Part shown: positions 8,841 through 17,362 of the stretch, piece after piece
How positions within the stretch are numbered: position 1 is the first letter of the stretch
How the letters are laid out: each line of letters begins with the position of its first letter
Assembly (NCBI GenBank): GCA_937919435.1
Contig: CALFRR010000030.1
Location: 1-38,521, forward strand
Source of the DNA: an uncultured Alphaproteobacteria bacterium
GTDB taxonomy: Bacteria; Pseudomonadota; Alphaproteobacteria; Rhizobiales; Ancalomicrobiaceae
DNA: 38,521 nt
Reading direction: 5' to 3'
The notes under the pieces: model-generated
The model's database searches: none
Told to the model about the DNA's origin: nothing
The model's input: the letters and a program-made list of their open reading frames with translations, nothing else
Position numbers and translations under genes: made by a program

Positions 8841-10148
8841 TCAGGCGCCGCGGCCGACGCTCGAATAGGTGAACCCGTGGCGGGCCACCTCTTCCGATTC
8901 GTAGATGTTGCGCATGTCGACGAGCACCGGCTCGGCCATCACCCCCTTCAGACGCTCGAAGTCGAGCGCGCGGAACTGATCCCACTCGGTGACGATCGCC
9001 AGCGCCGAGGCCCCGGCCGCCGCCTCGTAGGCGGAGGCACAGAAGGTCACGCCGGTGAGGAAGGCCTTCGCCTGCTCGGTGCCTTCCGGATCGTAGGCGC
9101 GGACCTTGGCGCCGGCGTCCTGGAGGGCCTGGATGATCGACAGCGACGGCGCATCACGCATGTCGTCGGTGTTCGGCTTGAAGGTCAGGCCCAGCACCGC
9201 CACGGTCTTGCCGTGGATCTCGCCGCCGGCGGCCTTGACGATCTTGCGGGCCATCGCCCGCTTGCGGTTGTCGTTGACCGCGACGGTGGTCTCGATCAGC
9301 CGGATCGGGGCGTCGTGGTCCTGCGCCGTCTTGACCAGCGCGAGGGTGTCCTTCGGGAAACACGAGCCGCCGTAGCCGGGGCCGGCATGGAGGAACTTGG
9401 CGCCGATGCGGCCGTCCGAGCCGATGCCGCGGGCGACCTGCTGGACGTCGGCCCCGACCTTCTCGCAGAGATCGGCGATCTCGTTGATGAAGGTGATCTT
9501 CATCGCCAGGAAGGCGTTGGCGGCGTATTTGATCAGCTCGGCGGTGCGCCGGTCGGTGAAGATCATCGGCGAGGCGTTGAGGTAGAGCGGCCGGTAGATC
9601 TCGTTCATCACCTCACGGGCGCGGGCGTCGGCGACGCCGACCACGATCCGGTCGGGACGCTTGAAGTCGGAGATCGCCGCACCTTCGCGCAGGAACTCGG
9701 GGTTGGAGGCGACGGCGACGTCGGCCGCCGGATTCTCCTCGCGGATGATCCGCTCGACCTCGTCGCCGGTGCCGACCGGAACCGTCGACTTGTCGACCAC
9801 CACGGTGAATTTCTTCACCGCACGGGCGATCTCGCGGGCCGCACCGAAGACGTAGGAGAGGTCGGCATGTCCGTCGCCGCGGCGCGACGGCGTTCCGACC
9901 GCGATGAACACCGCATCGGCGTCGCCGACCGGACCGGTGAGGTCGGTGGTGAACGAGAGGCGCCCGTCGCGCACGTTCTTGGCGACCAGATCGTCGAGAC
10001 CGGGTTCGTAGATCGGAATGCGCCCCGCCTTCAGAGACTCGATCTTCCCCGCATCTTTGTCGACGCACACCACGTCGTGTCCGAAGTCGGCGAAACACAC
10101 GCCCGAAACGAGACCCACGTAACCGGAACCGATCATGACGATCTTCAC
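8841..10148 (-). CDS. ugd: UDP-glucose 6-dehydrogenase
   Basis: This 435-residue enzyme oxidises UDP-glucose to UDP-glucuronate with two NAD+. The N-terminal Rossmann motif is GSGYVGLVSGVCFA. The catalytic cysteine is Cys263 in GGSCFPKDT. NPEFLREG, the YAANAFLAMKITFINE helix and GLTFKPNTDDMRDAPS are all in the expected order for the UDP-glucose/GDP-mannose dehydrogenase family. I chose GTG 10148 because GAGAGGGG lies about 7 bases upstream and VKIVMIGSGYVG is the normal family N-terminus; an upstream in-frame ATG would only add a poorly conserved extension. A good sigma-70-like promoter sits 40-70 bases upstream. It is followed by the UDP-glucuronate 4-epimerase gene. The rhizobial homologue is often called rkpK. 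Confidence 0.94.
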   Translation of the reverse strand: MKIVMIGSGYVGLVSGVCFADFGHDVVCVDKDAGKIESLKAGRIPIYEPGLDDLVAKNVRDGRLSFTTDLTGPVGDADAVFIAVGTPSRRGDGHADLSYVFGAAREIARAVKKFTVVVDKSTVPVGTGDEVERIIREENPAADVAVASNPEFLREGAAISDFKRPDRIVVGVADARAREVMNEIYRPLYLNASPMIFTDRRTAELIKYAANAFLAMKITFINEIADLCEKVGADVQQVARGIGSDGRIGAKFLHAGPGYGGSCFPKDTLALVKTAQDHDAPIRLIETTVAVNDNRKRAMARKIVKAAGGEIHGKTVAVLGLTFKPNTDDMRDAPSLSIIQALQDAGAKVRAYDPEGTEQAKAFLTGVTFCASAYEAAAGASALAIVTEWDQFRALDFERLKGVMAEPVLVDMRNIYESEEVARHGFTYSSVGRGA

Positions 10149-10826
10149 AGCGAAACCCCTCTCTGCGAAATACAAGGCCCATCAGGATTTAAGCGTATGC
10201 CGCGTCGTGTTGCAAGGCAGCAGTGGATCCGCGGCGGAAAGATGTTCTTAATCATGAATTTCGTTCTTGCCGCAGCGCAGCACGAGGACGAAACGCAGGG
10301 TGCGATCATCGTGGCGACGCACCTTCGAGCCGTCGGATCGAGCGGGCGCGGTCGTCGCGCCCGTCGTCGGGACTTCACCGCCCCTGTTCGCAGATCACGA
10401 CTCGACGACGACCCGACGACGTCCCGTCATCGACGACGGAAGATCTTCGTCACGTCGGTCGGCCGAACATGTACGAGCTCCAATCGATCGAAGATTGCGG
10501 TGTCTCGAGCCCGCAACTCTCCATGAGACCGATGTGATTCTCTCGCTCTGCCCGATGGCGGGCGCCTGCGCGCAGACCGAGCTTCCGAGAGTCGGATTAC
10601 AATTCCCGCTGGACATCGGCGCGTGGCTCCGACTACCATGCACATACGAAGTTTCCCGGTCTGGACGCGCCGGTGAATTCGTCAGGGTGCGATTCACGCA
10701 ACGAGGACGGTGTTTCAGCCGCCGCACGTGGATCTCGGGCTTCCGAAGAGGAGGACATCGGAGCTTTCGTTCCGAGTGGGCCGCCGCCGATCCGACCAAC
10801 GCTGCGTGATCCGACACGAGATTTCG
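10149..10826. other. Long intergenic region between divergent EPS operons
   Basis: About 680 bases separate ugd (minus) from the GT2 gene (plus), the longest non-coding stretch in the window. Open frames here (for example 10267-10809, plus) are rich in Arg/Ser/Pro, lack domain motifs and overlap each other in several frames, so I do not call them. The left end holds the ugd promoter. The rest is less uniformly GC-biased than the coding DNA and presumably contains the promoter and operators of the glycosyltransferase operon, possibly with a long 5' leader. I found no tRNA, no repeat array and no strong hairpin with a U-tract. Confidence 0.5.
10187..10215 (-). promoter_or_regulatory. Sigma-70-like promoter for ugd
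   Basis: Read on the minus strand, the -35 element TTGCAA (10215 to 10210) and the -10 element TTAAAT (10192 to 10187) are separated by exactly 17 bases. Transcription would start near 10180, about 30 bases before the GTG at 10148. The elements differ from consensus at few positions and lie in an otherwise GC-rich context, so the match is unlikely to be trivial. It has not been tested. Confidence 0.55.
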
Positions 10827-11636
10827 ATGGCATCGGAGAGCATCCAGATTTCGGTCGCCTGTGCCACCATCGGATCGCCGGGTCTGGCGGAGGTGGTCGC
10901 GCGCCTGCTGGCGACGGCACTGCCGATCGAAGTGATCCTGGTCGTCGACGACCCGCGAGCCGACATCGCCGCCGTCCTCGGGGCCGACCTGATCGCCGAT
11001 CCGCGCGTCGTCGTCCTGCGCAACGAAGCGAACTTCGGCGTGACCCGGTCGCTGAACCGTGCGGTGAGGGCCGCACGGGGGGCGATCGTCGTGCGCAACG
11101 ACGACGACGACCTGCCCGAGCCGCAGCGGCTCGATCGGATCGCCGGTTTCTTCGCGGACCATCCGGCGGTCGATCTCGTCTATTCCTTCGCCCGCGGATC
11201 GGACGAAGCGGGCACACGGACCTGGACGATCGACGGCCCGACGACCGACGCCGGGATCAAGGCGGCCCTCGAACGGCGCAACTTCATCGTCCATTCGACG
11301 TTGGCCTTCCGGCGCGACCGGCTGGAGCCGCTCGGCTTCTACGACGAGACGTTCCGCTTCGCCCAGGACTACGATCTCTATCTCAGGGCGATGCGGGCCG
11401 GCCTGACCTTCGGCTGCATCGCGGAGCCGCTGGTGACCCGGATCTATCACGACAGATCGATCACGGTCTCCAAGCGTCGCCGCCAGATCCTGAACTCCTT
11501 CGCCGCCCGGCTCGTGCACGAGGCGCAGCGCGAGGGTGACCATTCGCCGTGGCGGACGATCTTCGCCTATTGCCGCCTGCTGCTCGTCCCCGATTGGATG
11601 CGTGCGCTGAGAAGGAGGGTTGGCCTTGGCAAATGA
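10827..11636 (+). CDS. Glycosyltransferase family 2
   Basis: This 269-residue GT-A fold glycosyltransferase adds one sugar to a growing lipid-linked repeat unit in the cytoplasm. It shows ISVACATIGSPG at the first strand and VILVVDDPRAD with the nucleotide-binding aspartates. FGVTRSLNRAVRAARGAIVVRNDDDDLPEPQRL carries the family D-x-D-like cluster. Later, FAQDYDLYLRAMRAG is the typical ED/QD-Y-D-L acceptor-side motif. I chose ATG 10827 because the family fold starts there; the open frame extends 39 codons upstream without conservation. No membrane segment is present. It overlaps the next gene by about 11 bases, so the two are coupled. Donor and linkage cannot be deduced. Confidence 0.85.
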   Translation: MASESIQISVACATIGSPGLAEVVARLLATALPIEVILVVDDPRADIAAVLGADLIADPRVVVLRNEANFGVTRSLNRAVRAARGAIVVRNDDDDLPEPQRLDRIAGFFADHPAVDLVYSFARGSDEAGTRTWTIDGPTTDAGIKAALERRNFIVHSTLAFRRDRLEPLGFYDETFRFAQDYDLYLRAMRAGLTFGCIAEPLVTRIYHDRSITVSKRRRQILNSFAARLVHEAQREGDHSPWRTIFAYCRLLLVPDWMRALRRRVGLGK

Positions 11637-12720
11637 GATGCGCGTTCTGGTGGTCGGCCCTCGCGGGATCTCCGGACACGAGGGCGGGATCGAGAAGTTC
11701 ACGGACGAATTCGTCCGTCGCGCGGTCGGCGTCTGCCGGCTCAGCGTCCTGTGCCTCACCGTGCCGCCGGAGGATCGGATCCCCGCCGGCCTGGAGCTGG
11801 TGCAGGTGCCGAAGTCCAGCCTGCTGACCACCGACAAGGGCATGTATCTGATCTGGGCGCTGTGGATCTACGCCACCCGTCCGATCGACCGCGTGCTGGT
11901 GCTCGGCACCAACTTCGGCGGGCTGGTCCCGCTGATGAAGCTAATGTTCTGGCGGCGGGCCCGGATCTATCTGCGATCCGGGTCGATCGACCACGTGCTG
12001 ACCAAATGGAGCCCGCCGGTCCGCCTGCTGCTGCGCCTGTCGGAATGGCTGACCCGGTTCGCCGACGGAGTGATCGCGGTGTCGCCGTCGATCCAGAGCC
12101 ATCTGACCTCGATCGGCATTCCATCGGTCCTGGTGCGCAACGGGCTCGAACGGCGACCGCCGCCGGCCGCCGCACGGACGCCGGGAACGGTGATCGCGGT
12201 CGGGCGGATCACCATGCAGAAGAACTACGGCGTCCTGATCGAGGCGTCCGCCCGGCTCGGAAAGAGCGGACCGGCGGTCACCATCGTCGGCGGCGCCGAT
12301 CTGTCGGGCGAATCCGACCGGCTGACCGACCTCCTGAAGGCGAACCCCGAGGCGCGCGTCTCCTTCGTCGGCGCGCTGCCGCGCTCCGAAGTGCTGACGC
12401 TGCTCGACCGTCACGCGCTCTACGTGATGTGCTCGATCCACGAGGGGATGTCGAATTCGGTGATGGAGGCGATCCAGCAGCGCATCCCGATCATCCTCTC
12501 CGACATCGAGGCGAACCGCGATCTGGCCCTGCCCGATCACTTCTACTTCGATCCGAACGATCCGGTGGCGCTCGCCGAGAAGATCTCGACCGCCCTCGCC
12601 GATCCCGGACGGTTCGTCGTGTCGACGGAGATCTTCGAGGACTGGGACCACGTCATCGCGCGGATCCTGAACGTCGCCGAGATCACCGACATGCCCTCGC
12701 TCGAGGTCGTCCACGCCTGA
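11626..12720 (+). CDS. Glycosyltransferase family 4 (first copy)
   Basis: This GT-B fold retaining glycosyltransferase has about 364 residues. The N-domain begins MRVLVVGPRGISGHEGGIEKF, where the Gly-rich loop precedes the G-G-I-E of family 4. The C-domain has AVGRITMQKNYGVLIEA, then SIHEGMSNSVMEAIQQRIPIILSD with the donor-binding E-x7-E glutamates. The start is uncertain. TTG 11626 has a strong AAGGAGGG site 6 bases upstream, while ATG 11638 begins the conserved strand but is farther from it. The gene overlaps the end of the GT2 gene. It is the second transferase of the plus-strand operon, followed after 103 bases by another GT4. Confidence 0.85.
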   Translation: MANEMRVLVVGPRGISGHEGGIEKFTDEFVRRAVGVCRLSVLCLTVPPEDRIPAGLELVQVPKSSLLTTDKGMYLIWALWIYATRPIDRVLVLGTNFGGLVPLMKLMFWRRARIYLRSGSIDHVLTKWSPPVRLLLRLSEWLTRFADGVIAVSPSIQSHLTSIGIPSVLVRNGLERRPPPAAARTPGTVIAVGRITMQKNYGVLIEASARLGKSGPAVTIVGGADLSGESDRLTDLLKANPEARVSFVGALPRSEVLTLLDRHALYVMCSIHEGMSNSVMEAIQQRIPIILSDIEANRDLALPDHFYFDPNDPVALAEKISTALADPGRFVVSTEIFEDWDHVIARILNVAEITDMPSLEVVHA

Positions 12721-12737
12721 CGCGGACGACGGCGGAC

Positions 12738-12783
12738 GGCCGGCGGCGCCCGCGAGGCGCACGCCGGTTTCCCGCCGCCGGCC
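12738..12783 (+). repeat. GC-rich inverted repeat between two GT4 genes
   Basis: GGCCGGCGGC at 12738-12747 is complementary to GCCGCCGGCC at 12774-12783, giving 10-bp arms around a 26-base loop. It lies in the 103-base gap between the two GT4 genes. There is no U-tract, so it may be a transcript-stabilising stem or partial terminator. The GCC-rich composition makes chance pairing more likely here. Confidence 0.35.
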
Positions 12784-12823
12784 CTTCCCGCCCGCGCCGC
12801 AACCCCGAGGATCCGACCGCCCG

Positions 12824-13987
12824 ATGAAGATGCTGCTGGTGCTGACCTTCAAGGGCTCGCTCGGGAAGTGGGCGAAGGCCGGGATCCTCCGGCGCGAGCT
12901 CGAGGTCTACGTCGAACATCTGGCCCGCGGCCACGTCGAGGAGATCACCGTCTTCACCTACGGCAGCGACGACGCCGCGGTGTTGGCCGGTCTCGACGTC
13001 GATCCGGCGATCCGCGCCCGCTTCCGCCTGCTGGCACCGCGCCGACGCTCGCGGACGGTCCTCGGCCACCTCCTCCACTCGGTCGACGTGCCGGCGATCC
13101 GCAGGGCGGTGGCGGCCGGTTGCGGGGTGGTCAAGACCAACCAGATCAACGGTGCCTGGACCGCCTGGATCGCCCGAGCCTGCGGCGCGCGGTTCCTGCT
13201 GCGCTGCGGCTATCTGCTGTCGCGGCGCTTCGAGATGAACCGCCAACCGGTCGCCGCAGCGATCGCCCGGCTGATCGAGGGGATCTCCTTCCGTCTCGCC
13301 GACGCCGTGTCGGTGACCACCGCCGACGCCCGCGCCGACGTGCTCGCCCGACTGCCGGCGGCAACCCGGACCGAGGTCCACGTCGCCCCGACCTACGTCA
13401 ACACCGCGCTGTTCGCCGCCGACGTCGACGCCAAACCGGCTTCCCGCCGCTTCGTCTACGTCGGTCGGCTGGAGCCGCAGAAGAACGTCCTGGCGCTGGT
13501 CGAGGCGGCGGCCGTCGTCGGCGTGCCGCTGACCGTGGTCGGCGACGGCAGTCTGCGCGAGCCGATGCTGGCGCGCGCCGCCGAACTCGGGACCGACCTC
13601 GTCCACCACCGGCTGCTCGACAACGACGCGATCGCCGCGCTCTACCGGGAGATCCGCCTGTTCGTGCTGCCGAGCCTGCACGAGGGACTGCCGAAGGTGC
13701 TGATCGAAGCCATGTCGGCCGAGATGATCTGCGTCGGCACGCCGACCGGCGGCACCACCGATCTGATCGAAGACGGGGTCACGGGCCATCTCGCCGCGGG
13801 CTTCTCCGCCGCCGACGTCGCCGCCGCGATGACCCGCGCCCTCGACGACCCGCGCGCCCCCGAAATCGCCCGGGCGGCCCGCCGGCTGGTGGTCGAACGG
13901 CATTCGATCGCCGGCTATGCCGCAAGGGAATACGAAGAGATCTGTGCGGCGGTCGCTCGGCACGGCGGAGCCGGCCGAGACACTTAG
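12824..13987 (+). CDS. Glycosyltransferase family 4 (second copy)
   Basis: This 387-residue GT-B glycosyltransferase begins MKMLLVLTFKGSLGKWAKAG, an N-terminus that resembles transferases acting on lipid-linked intermediates. The C-domain carries FVYVGRLEPQKNVLALVEA, then VVGDGSLREPM. Its donor-binding block is LPSLHEGLPKVLIEAMSAEMICVGTPTGGTTDLIEDG, in which the E-x7-E glutamates are visible. ATG 12824 is the natural start, with GAGGAT upstream. It is the last of three transferases in this operon and is followed after 70 bases by the second type I secretion pair. The sugar donor is unknown; a uronic acid donor is plausible given ugd and the epimerase nearby, but nothing in the sequence proves it. 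Confidence 0.87.
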   Translation: MKMLLVLTFKGSLGKWAKAGILRRELEVYVEHLARGHVEEITVFTYGSDDAAVLAGLDVDPAIRARFRLLAPRRRSRTVLGHLLHSVDVPAIRRAVAAGCGVVKTNQINGAWTAWIARACGARFLLRCGYLLSRRFEMNRQPVAAAIARLIEGISFRLADAVSVTTADARADVLARLPAATRTEVHVAPTYVNTALFAADVDAKPASRRFVYVGRLEPQKNVLALVEAAAVVGVPLTVVGDGSLREPMLARAAELGTDLVHHRLLDNDAIAALYREIRLFVLPSLHEGLPKVLIEAMSAEMICVGTPTGGTTDLIEDGVTGHLAAGFSAADVAAAMTRALDDPRAPEIARAARRLVVERHSIAGYAAREYEEICAAVARHGGAGRDT

Positions 13988-13998
13988 GATTATCTTAA
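13984..13998 (+). promoter_or_regulatory. CtrA-like box upstream of second type I secretion operon
   Basis: TTAG, seven bases, then TTAA (13984-13998) matches the alphaproteobacterial CtrA consensus TTAA-N7-TTAA with one mismatch. It overlaps the stop codon of the GT4 gene and lies about 60 bases upstream of the ABC exporter ATG at 14058. The local sequence is a short AT-rich island in GC-rich DNA. CtrA couples cell-cycle stage to motility and envelope genes in many alphaproteobacteria. The match is suggestive only. Confidence 0.35.
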
Positions 13999-14057
13999 AA
14001 AGACGCTGCAAAACTCTCCCGAGGAGCGGACGGCCCTTCGTCCGGACGGGGTGCGGC

Positions 14058-15935
14058 ATGAACGAGACGGGGCGATCGGTCCGCGAGCTGATCGACACGG
14101 TGAGCCGTGAATTCGGCCGGGAGAGCACCCGCGGCGGTGCCACCGAGGCCGAGACGAAGACCGACGCCCGACCGGCACCGGAGGCGGCGCGCCCGCAGAT
14201 CCGGCGGCTCGCCGACGTGTTCCGGCCGGTGGCCGGCGCCTTCGGCGGCGTCCTGGTGCTGTCGATCTTCGCCAATCTCCTGGTCTTCACCTCGCCGATC
14301 TACAGTCTGCAGGTCTACGACCGGGTCCTCGGCAGCCGCAACACGACGACGCTGGCGATGATCACGCTGGTCGCGGTCGGCCTCTACGTCACCTATGCAC
14401 TGATCGACCACTACCGCAGCCGGGCGCTCGGCGGGGTCGCGGTGGCGGTCGACGCGGTGATCGCCGGACCGGCCTTCGAAGTGGCGATGGCGATGGCCCG
14501 GGCCGGACATCCGGCGCACCGGGCGGACTCGTTGCGCGACGCCGACACCATCCGTGACTTCGTCGCCGGCGGCGCGCTGATCGCACTGTTCGACGCGCCG
14601 TGGACGTTCGTCTTCATCGGCCTCTGTTTCTTCATCCATCTCGAACTCGGCATCTTCGCGACGCTGGCCGGGGTGATTCTGTTCGGCCTGTCGATCGCCA
14701 ACGAGATCGTCACCCGGCGGGTGCTGACCGAAGCGGCCCGGTCGAGCGACGGTTCGCTCGATCGGATCGCCGCGACGCTGCGCAACGTCGAAGTGATCCG
14801 GGCGCTCGGCATGACCGGCGTGGTCCGTGGCCGCTGGTTCGCCGACCGGCGGCGTACCGTGGCCGCCGCGGCGACCGCCGCACGGCGCGGCGGCACCGTG
14901 ATGGTGCTGATCAAGTTCCTCAGGCTGACGGTGCAGAGCACGGTGCTCGGGCTCGGCGCCTGGCTGGTGCTCGCCGGCGAGATCGGTGCCGGTACGATGT
15001 TCGCGGTCACCATCGTCCTCGGTCGCGCCCTGGCGCCGGTCGAGGCGATCGTCGCGCAATGGAAGTCGGTGGTGGCGGTACGCAACGCCTGGGTCCGGCT
15101 CGACGGCCGGATCCGAGCGCTGCGGCGGACCGAGGACCGCATGACCTTCCCGCATCCGATCGCCGGAGCGATCGCGGTGGAGAACCTGTTCGTGGCGCCG
15201 CCCGGCAGCCAGAAGCCGGTGGTGCGCAACGTCTCGCTGCGGCTCGAACCGGGCGAGGCGCTGGCGATCCTCGGGCGGTCGGGCTCCGGCAAGACGTCTC
15301 TGGTGCGCGCCCTGGTCGGTGCCTGGCCGGCGGCGAGCGGCACCGTGCGGATCGACGGCGCCGACATCGCCAACCACGACCCCGACGAGGTCGGCCGCCA
15401 TGTCGGCTATCTGCCTCAGAACGTCGAACTGTTCGCCGGTACGGTCCGCGAGAACATCGCCCGGCTCGGCGAGGTCGACGACGAACGCGTCTTCGCGGCG
15501 GCGCGCACCGCCCACGCCCACGATCTGATCCAGCGCCTGCCGGACGGCTACGACACCCGGATCGGCGAGGACGGCGTCGGTCTCTCCGGCGGCCAGCGCC
15601 AGCGCATCGGCCTCGCCCGCGCCGCCTTCGGCAATCCGACGCTGGTGGTGCTCGACGAGCCCAACGCCAACCTCGACGGCGAGGGCGACGCGGCGCTGGC
15701 CGCCACCCTCTCCACCTGGAAGTCCCGGGGCGTGACGGTGATCGTCGTCACCCACAAGTCGGACGTGCTCGCCGTCTGCGACCGCATCGCCGTCCTCGAC
15801 GACGGGCAACTGATCAAGTTCGGGCCGCGGGCGGCGATCCTGGCGGAATCGGCGAAGGCCGGGGGCGACGGCCACACCGGCCGCCGCGCCGCCGAAGCGA
15901 TCCTCGCCGACCGGAAGAGAGGGGGCCTCTCGTGA
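14058..15935 (+). CDS. Type I secretion ABC transporter, permease-ATPase fusion (second copy)
   Basis: This 625-residue half-transporter of the PrsD/PrtD type would drive export of RTX-type proteins. A polar N-terminal extension of about 55 residues precedes the first membrane segment, and the family motif IYSLQVYDRVLGSRN follows. The ATPase domain has Walker A GRSGSGKTS near residue 405, the signature LSGGQRQRIGLARA near 509, Walker B VVLDEPNANLDGEG near 530 and the H-loop VVTHK. No C39 peptidase domain is present. ATG 14058 was chosen because the upstream open frame runs into the GT4 gene. A GTGA overlap couples it to the downstream adaptor. The RTX lyase at 18874 is the obvious candidate cargo. 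The sequence is clearly paralogous to, but divergent from, the exporter at 3160-4929. Confidence 0.94.
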   Translation: MNETGRSVRELIDTVSREFGRESTRGGATEAETKTDARPAPEAARPQIRRLADVFRPVAGAFGGVLVLSIFANLLVFTSPIYSLQVYDRVLGSRNTTTLAMITLVAVGLYVTYALIDHYRSRALGGVAVAVDAVIAGPAFEVAMAMARAGHPAHRADSLRDADTIRDFVAGGALIALFDAPWTFVFIGLCFFIHLELGIFATLAGVILFGLSIANEIVTRRVLTEAARSSDGSLDRIAATLRNVEVIRALGMTGVVRGRWFADRRRTVAAAATAARRGGTVMVLIKFLRLTVQSTVLGLGAWLVLAGEIGAGTMFAVTIVLGRALAPVEAIVAQWKSVVAVRNAWVRLDGRIRALRRTEDRMTFPHPIAGAIAVENLFVAPPGSQKPVVRNVSLRLEPGEALAILGRSGSGKTSLVRALVGAWPAASGTVRIDGADIANHDPDEVGRHVGYLPQNVELFAGTVRENIARLGEVDDERVFAAARTAHAHDLIQRLPDGYDTRIGEDGVGLSGGQRQRIGLARAAFGNPTLVVLDEPNANLDGEGDAALAATLSTWKSRGVTVIVVTHKSDVLAVCDRIAVLDDGQLIKFGPRAAILAESAKAGGDGHTGRRAAEAILADRKRGGLS

Positions 15936-17260
15936 CCGCGTCCGCGTCTCTCGCCTCCGCGCCGCTCGCCGACGCCGACCGGATCGACGATTGGCGGCGG
16001 CCTCTGCGCCGCGGCCTCCTGGTGGTCGTGCTGACCTTCGCCGGTTTCGGCGGCTGGGCGGCGACGGCGCCGCTCGACAGCGCGGTCTCGGCCTCGGGCC
16101 GGATCGTGCCGGAGAGCGAGCGCAAGGCGATCCAGCACCTGGAAGGCGGCATCGTCGCCGCCATCCGGGTCGCCGACGGCGACCGGGTGAAGGACGGCGA
16201 CGTCCTCGTCGAGATCGATTCTTCGCAGGCCCGTGCCGCCGCCGACGGCCAGAAGAACGCCCTGTACTCTGCCCTCGGCGAGGAGGCGCGTCTCTCCGCG
16301 CTCGCCGAGGACCGCGACCGGATCGTGTTTCCCGACGAACTCGCCGCGGCCGGGGCGATCGGCGAACGGGTGATCGCCGATCAGCGGCGCGCCTTCGACG
16401 AGGTCCGGTCGACGAACCGCAACGAAGCGGCGATCATCGACCGCCGGATCGGCGAGACCACCACCGCGGTCGAATCGACCCGGGCCCAGAACCGGGCGGC
16501 GATCGCCCAGATCGCCTCGGTCGAAGAGGAGATCGCGCGGCTGCGGCCGGCGGTGGACCGCGGTTCGGTCAGCCGGGCCCGCCTGACCGCGCTGGAGCGC
16601 GAGCGCACCGACCTCACCGGACGGCGCGACGCCACCGCGGCGGAGATCGAGCGCGCCGTCTTCACCATCGCCGCACTGGAGGTCCAGAAGAGCCAGCTCG
16701 CCCAGCGTGCCGCGGAGGAGGCCGCCACCCGCCTCGCCGAGCTGCGCTCGCGGATCGCCGATCTGCGCGACAAGCTGCGGATCGCCACCGAGATCGTCGG
16801 ACGCACCGCGATCCGGGCGCCGCGCGCCGGCCGCGTGGTCGGCAGCCGCACCCATACCGTCGGTGCGGTGGTCCGGCCCGGCGAAACGCTGATGGAGATC
16901 GTGCCGGAGGACGACACCCTGGTCGCCACGCTCCGGGTGTCGCCGCTCGACGTGACCCATCTGTGGCCGGGGCTCGACGCCGAGGTCCGGTTTCCCTCGA
17001 TCCGCGGCCGCAACACGCCGACCGCCTATGGCCGTGTCGAGATGATCGCCCCGGACGTGGTGTTCGAAGAGGCCACCCACCAGCCCTACTATGCGGCGAA
17101 GGTGGCGATCGAGACCGGCGGCGTGCCGGAGGAGCTCCGCACCCAGCTGCGGGCCGGTATGCCGGTCGACGCGATGATCCGGACCGGGGAACGCACCGCC
17201 CTCGCCTATGCGTTCCAGCCTCTGATGCGGGCGCTGCGGACCGGCATGCGCGAATATTGA
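15932..17260 (+). CDS. HlyD-type periplasmic adaptor of type I secretion (second copy)
   Basis: This 442-residue membrane fusion protein partners the ABC exporter just upstream. One membrane segment (about residues 25-43) follows a short basic cytoplasmic tail. SERKAIQHLEGGIVAAI is the classical HlyD/PrsE first lipoyl motif. A long alpha-helical coiled-coil hairpin with heptad-like E/R/A content covers about residues 110-300. RAPRAGRVVGSRTHTVGAVV is the second lipoyl half. The C-terminal GMPVDAMIRTGERTALAYAFQPL is the family signature. GTG 15932 overlaps the ABC stop codon and the family N-terminus follows it, so the start is well supported. The gene is followed after about 100 bases by the Sec-exported lyase-like gene. 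The TolC-like outer-membrane partner is not in the window. Confidence 0.93.
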   Translation: MTASASLASAPLADADRIDDWRRPLRRGLLVVVLTFAGFGGWAATAPLDSAVSASGRIVPESERKAIQHLEGGIVAAIRVADGDRVKDGDVLVEIDSSQARAAADGQKNALYSALGEEARLSALAEDRDRIVFPDELAAAGAIGERVIADQRRAFDEVRSTNRNEAAIIDRRIGETTTAVESTRAQNRAAIAQIASVEEEIARLRPAVDRGSVSRARLTALERERTDLTGRRDATAAEIERAVFTIAALEVQKSQLAQRAAEEAATRLAELRSRIADLRDKLRIATEIVGRTAIRAPRAGRVVGSRTHTVGAVVRPGETLMEIVPEDDTLVATLRVSPLDVTHLWPGLDAEVRFPSIRGRNTPTAYGRVEMIAPDVVFEEATHQPYYAAKVAIETGGVPEELRTQLRAGMPVDAMIRTGERTALAYAFQPLMRALRTGMREY

Positions 17261-17362
17261 GCGCGCCCGTGATCGCCGCAGATCGCGCCGTCGTGCGTCG
17301 ATCGGGTCGGCGCCTCCGTGTTAACCTGGCCTTTCCCACGTGTCGTCGGAAAGGCACCGCTC

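Noticed and set aside
7659..10526. A 955-codon open frame on the plus strand across the epimerase and ugd genes
   Set aside because: It is antisense to two well-identified enzymes, and its translation is Arg/His/Asp-rich with no fold signature.
10267..10809. A 180-codon frame in the long intergenic region
   Set aside because: It is Arg/Ser/Pro-rich, lacks a ribosome-binding site and domain pattern, and overlaps other equally poor frames. It is better left as non-coding.
17320..17335. A possible CtrA box (TTAA-N7-TTTC) before the Sec-exported lyase-like gene
   Set aside because: The second half-site has two mismatches, which is too weak to call.
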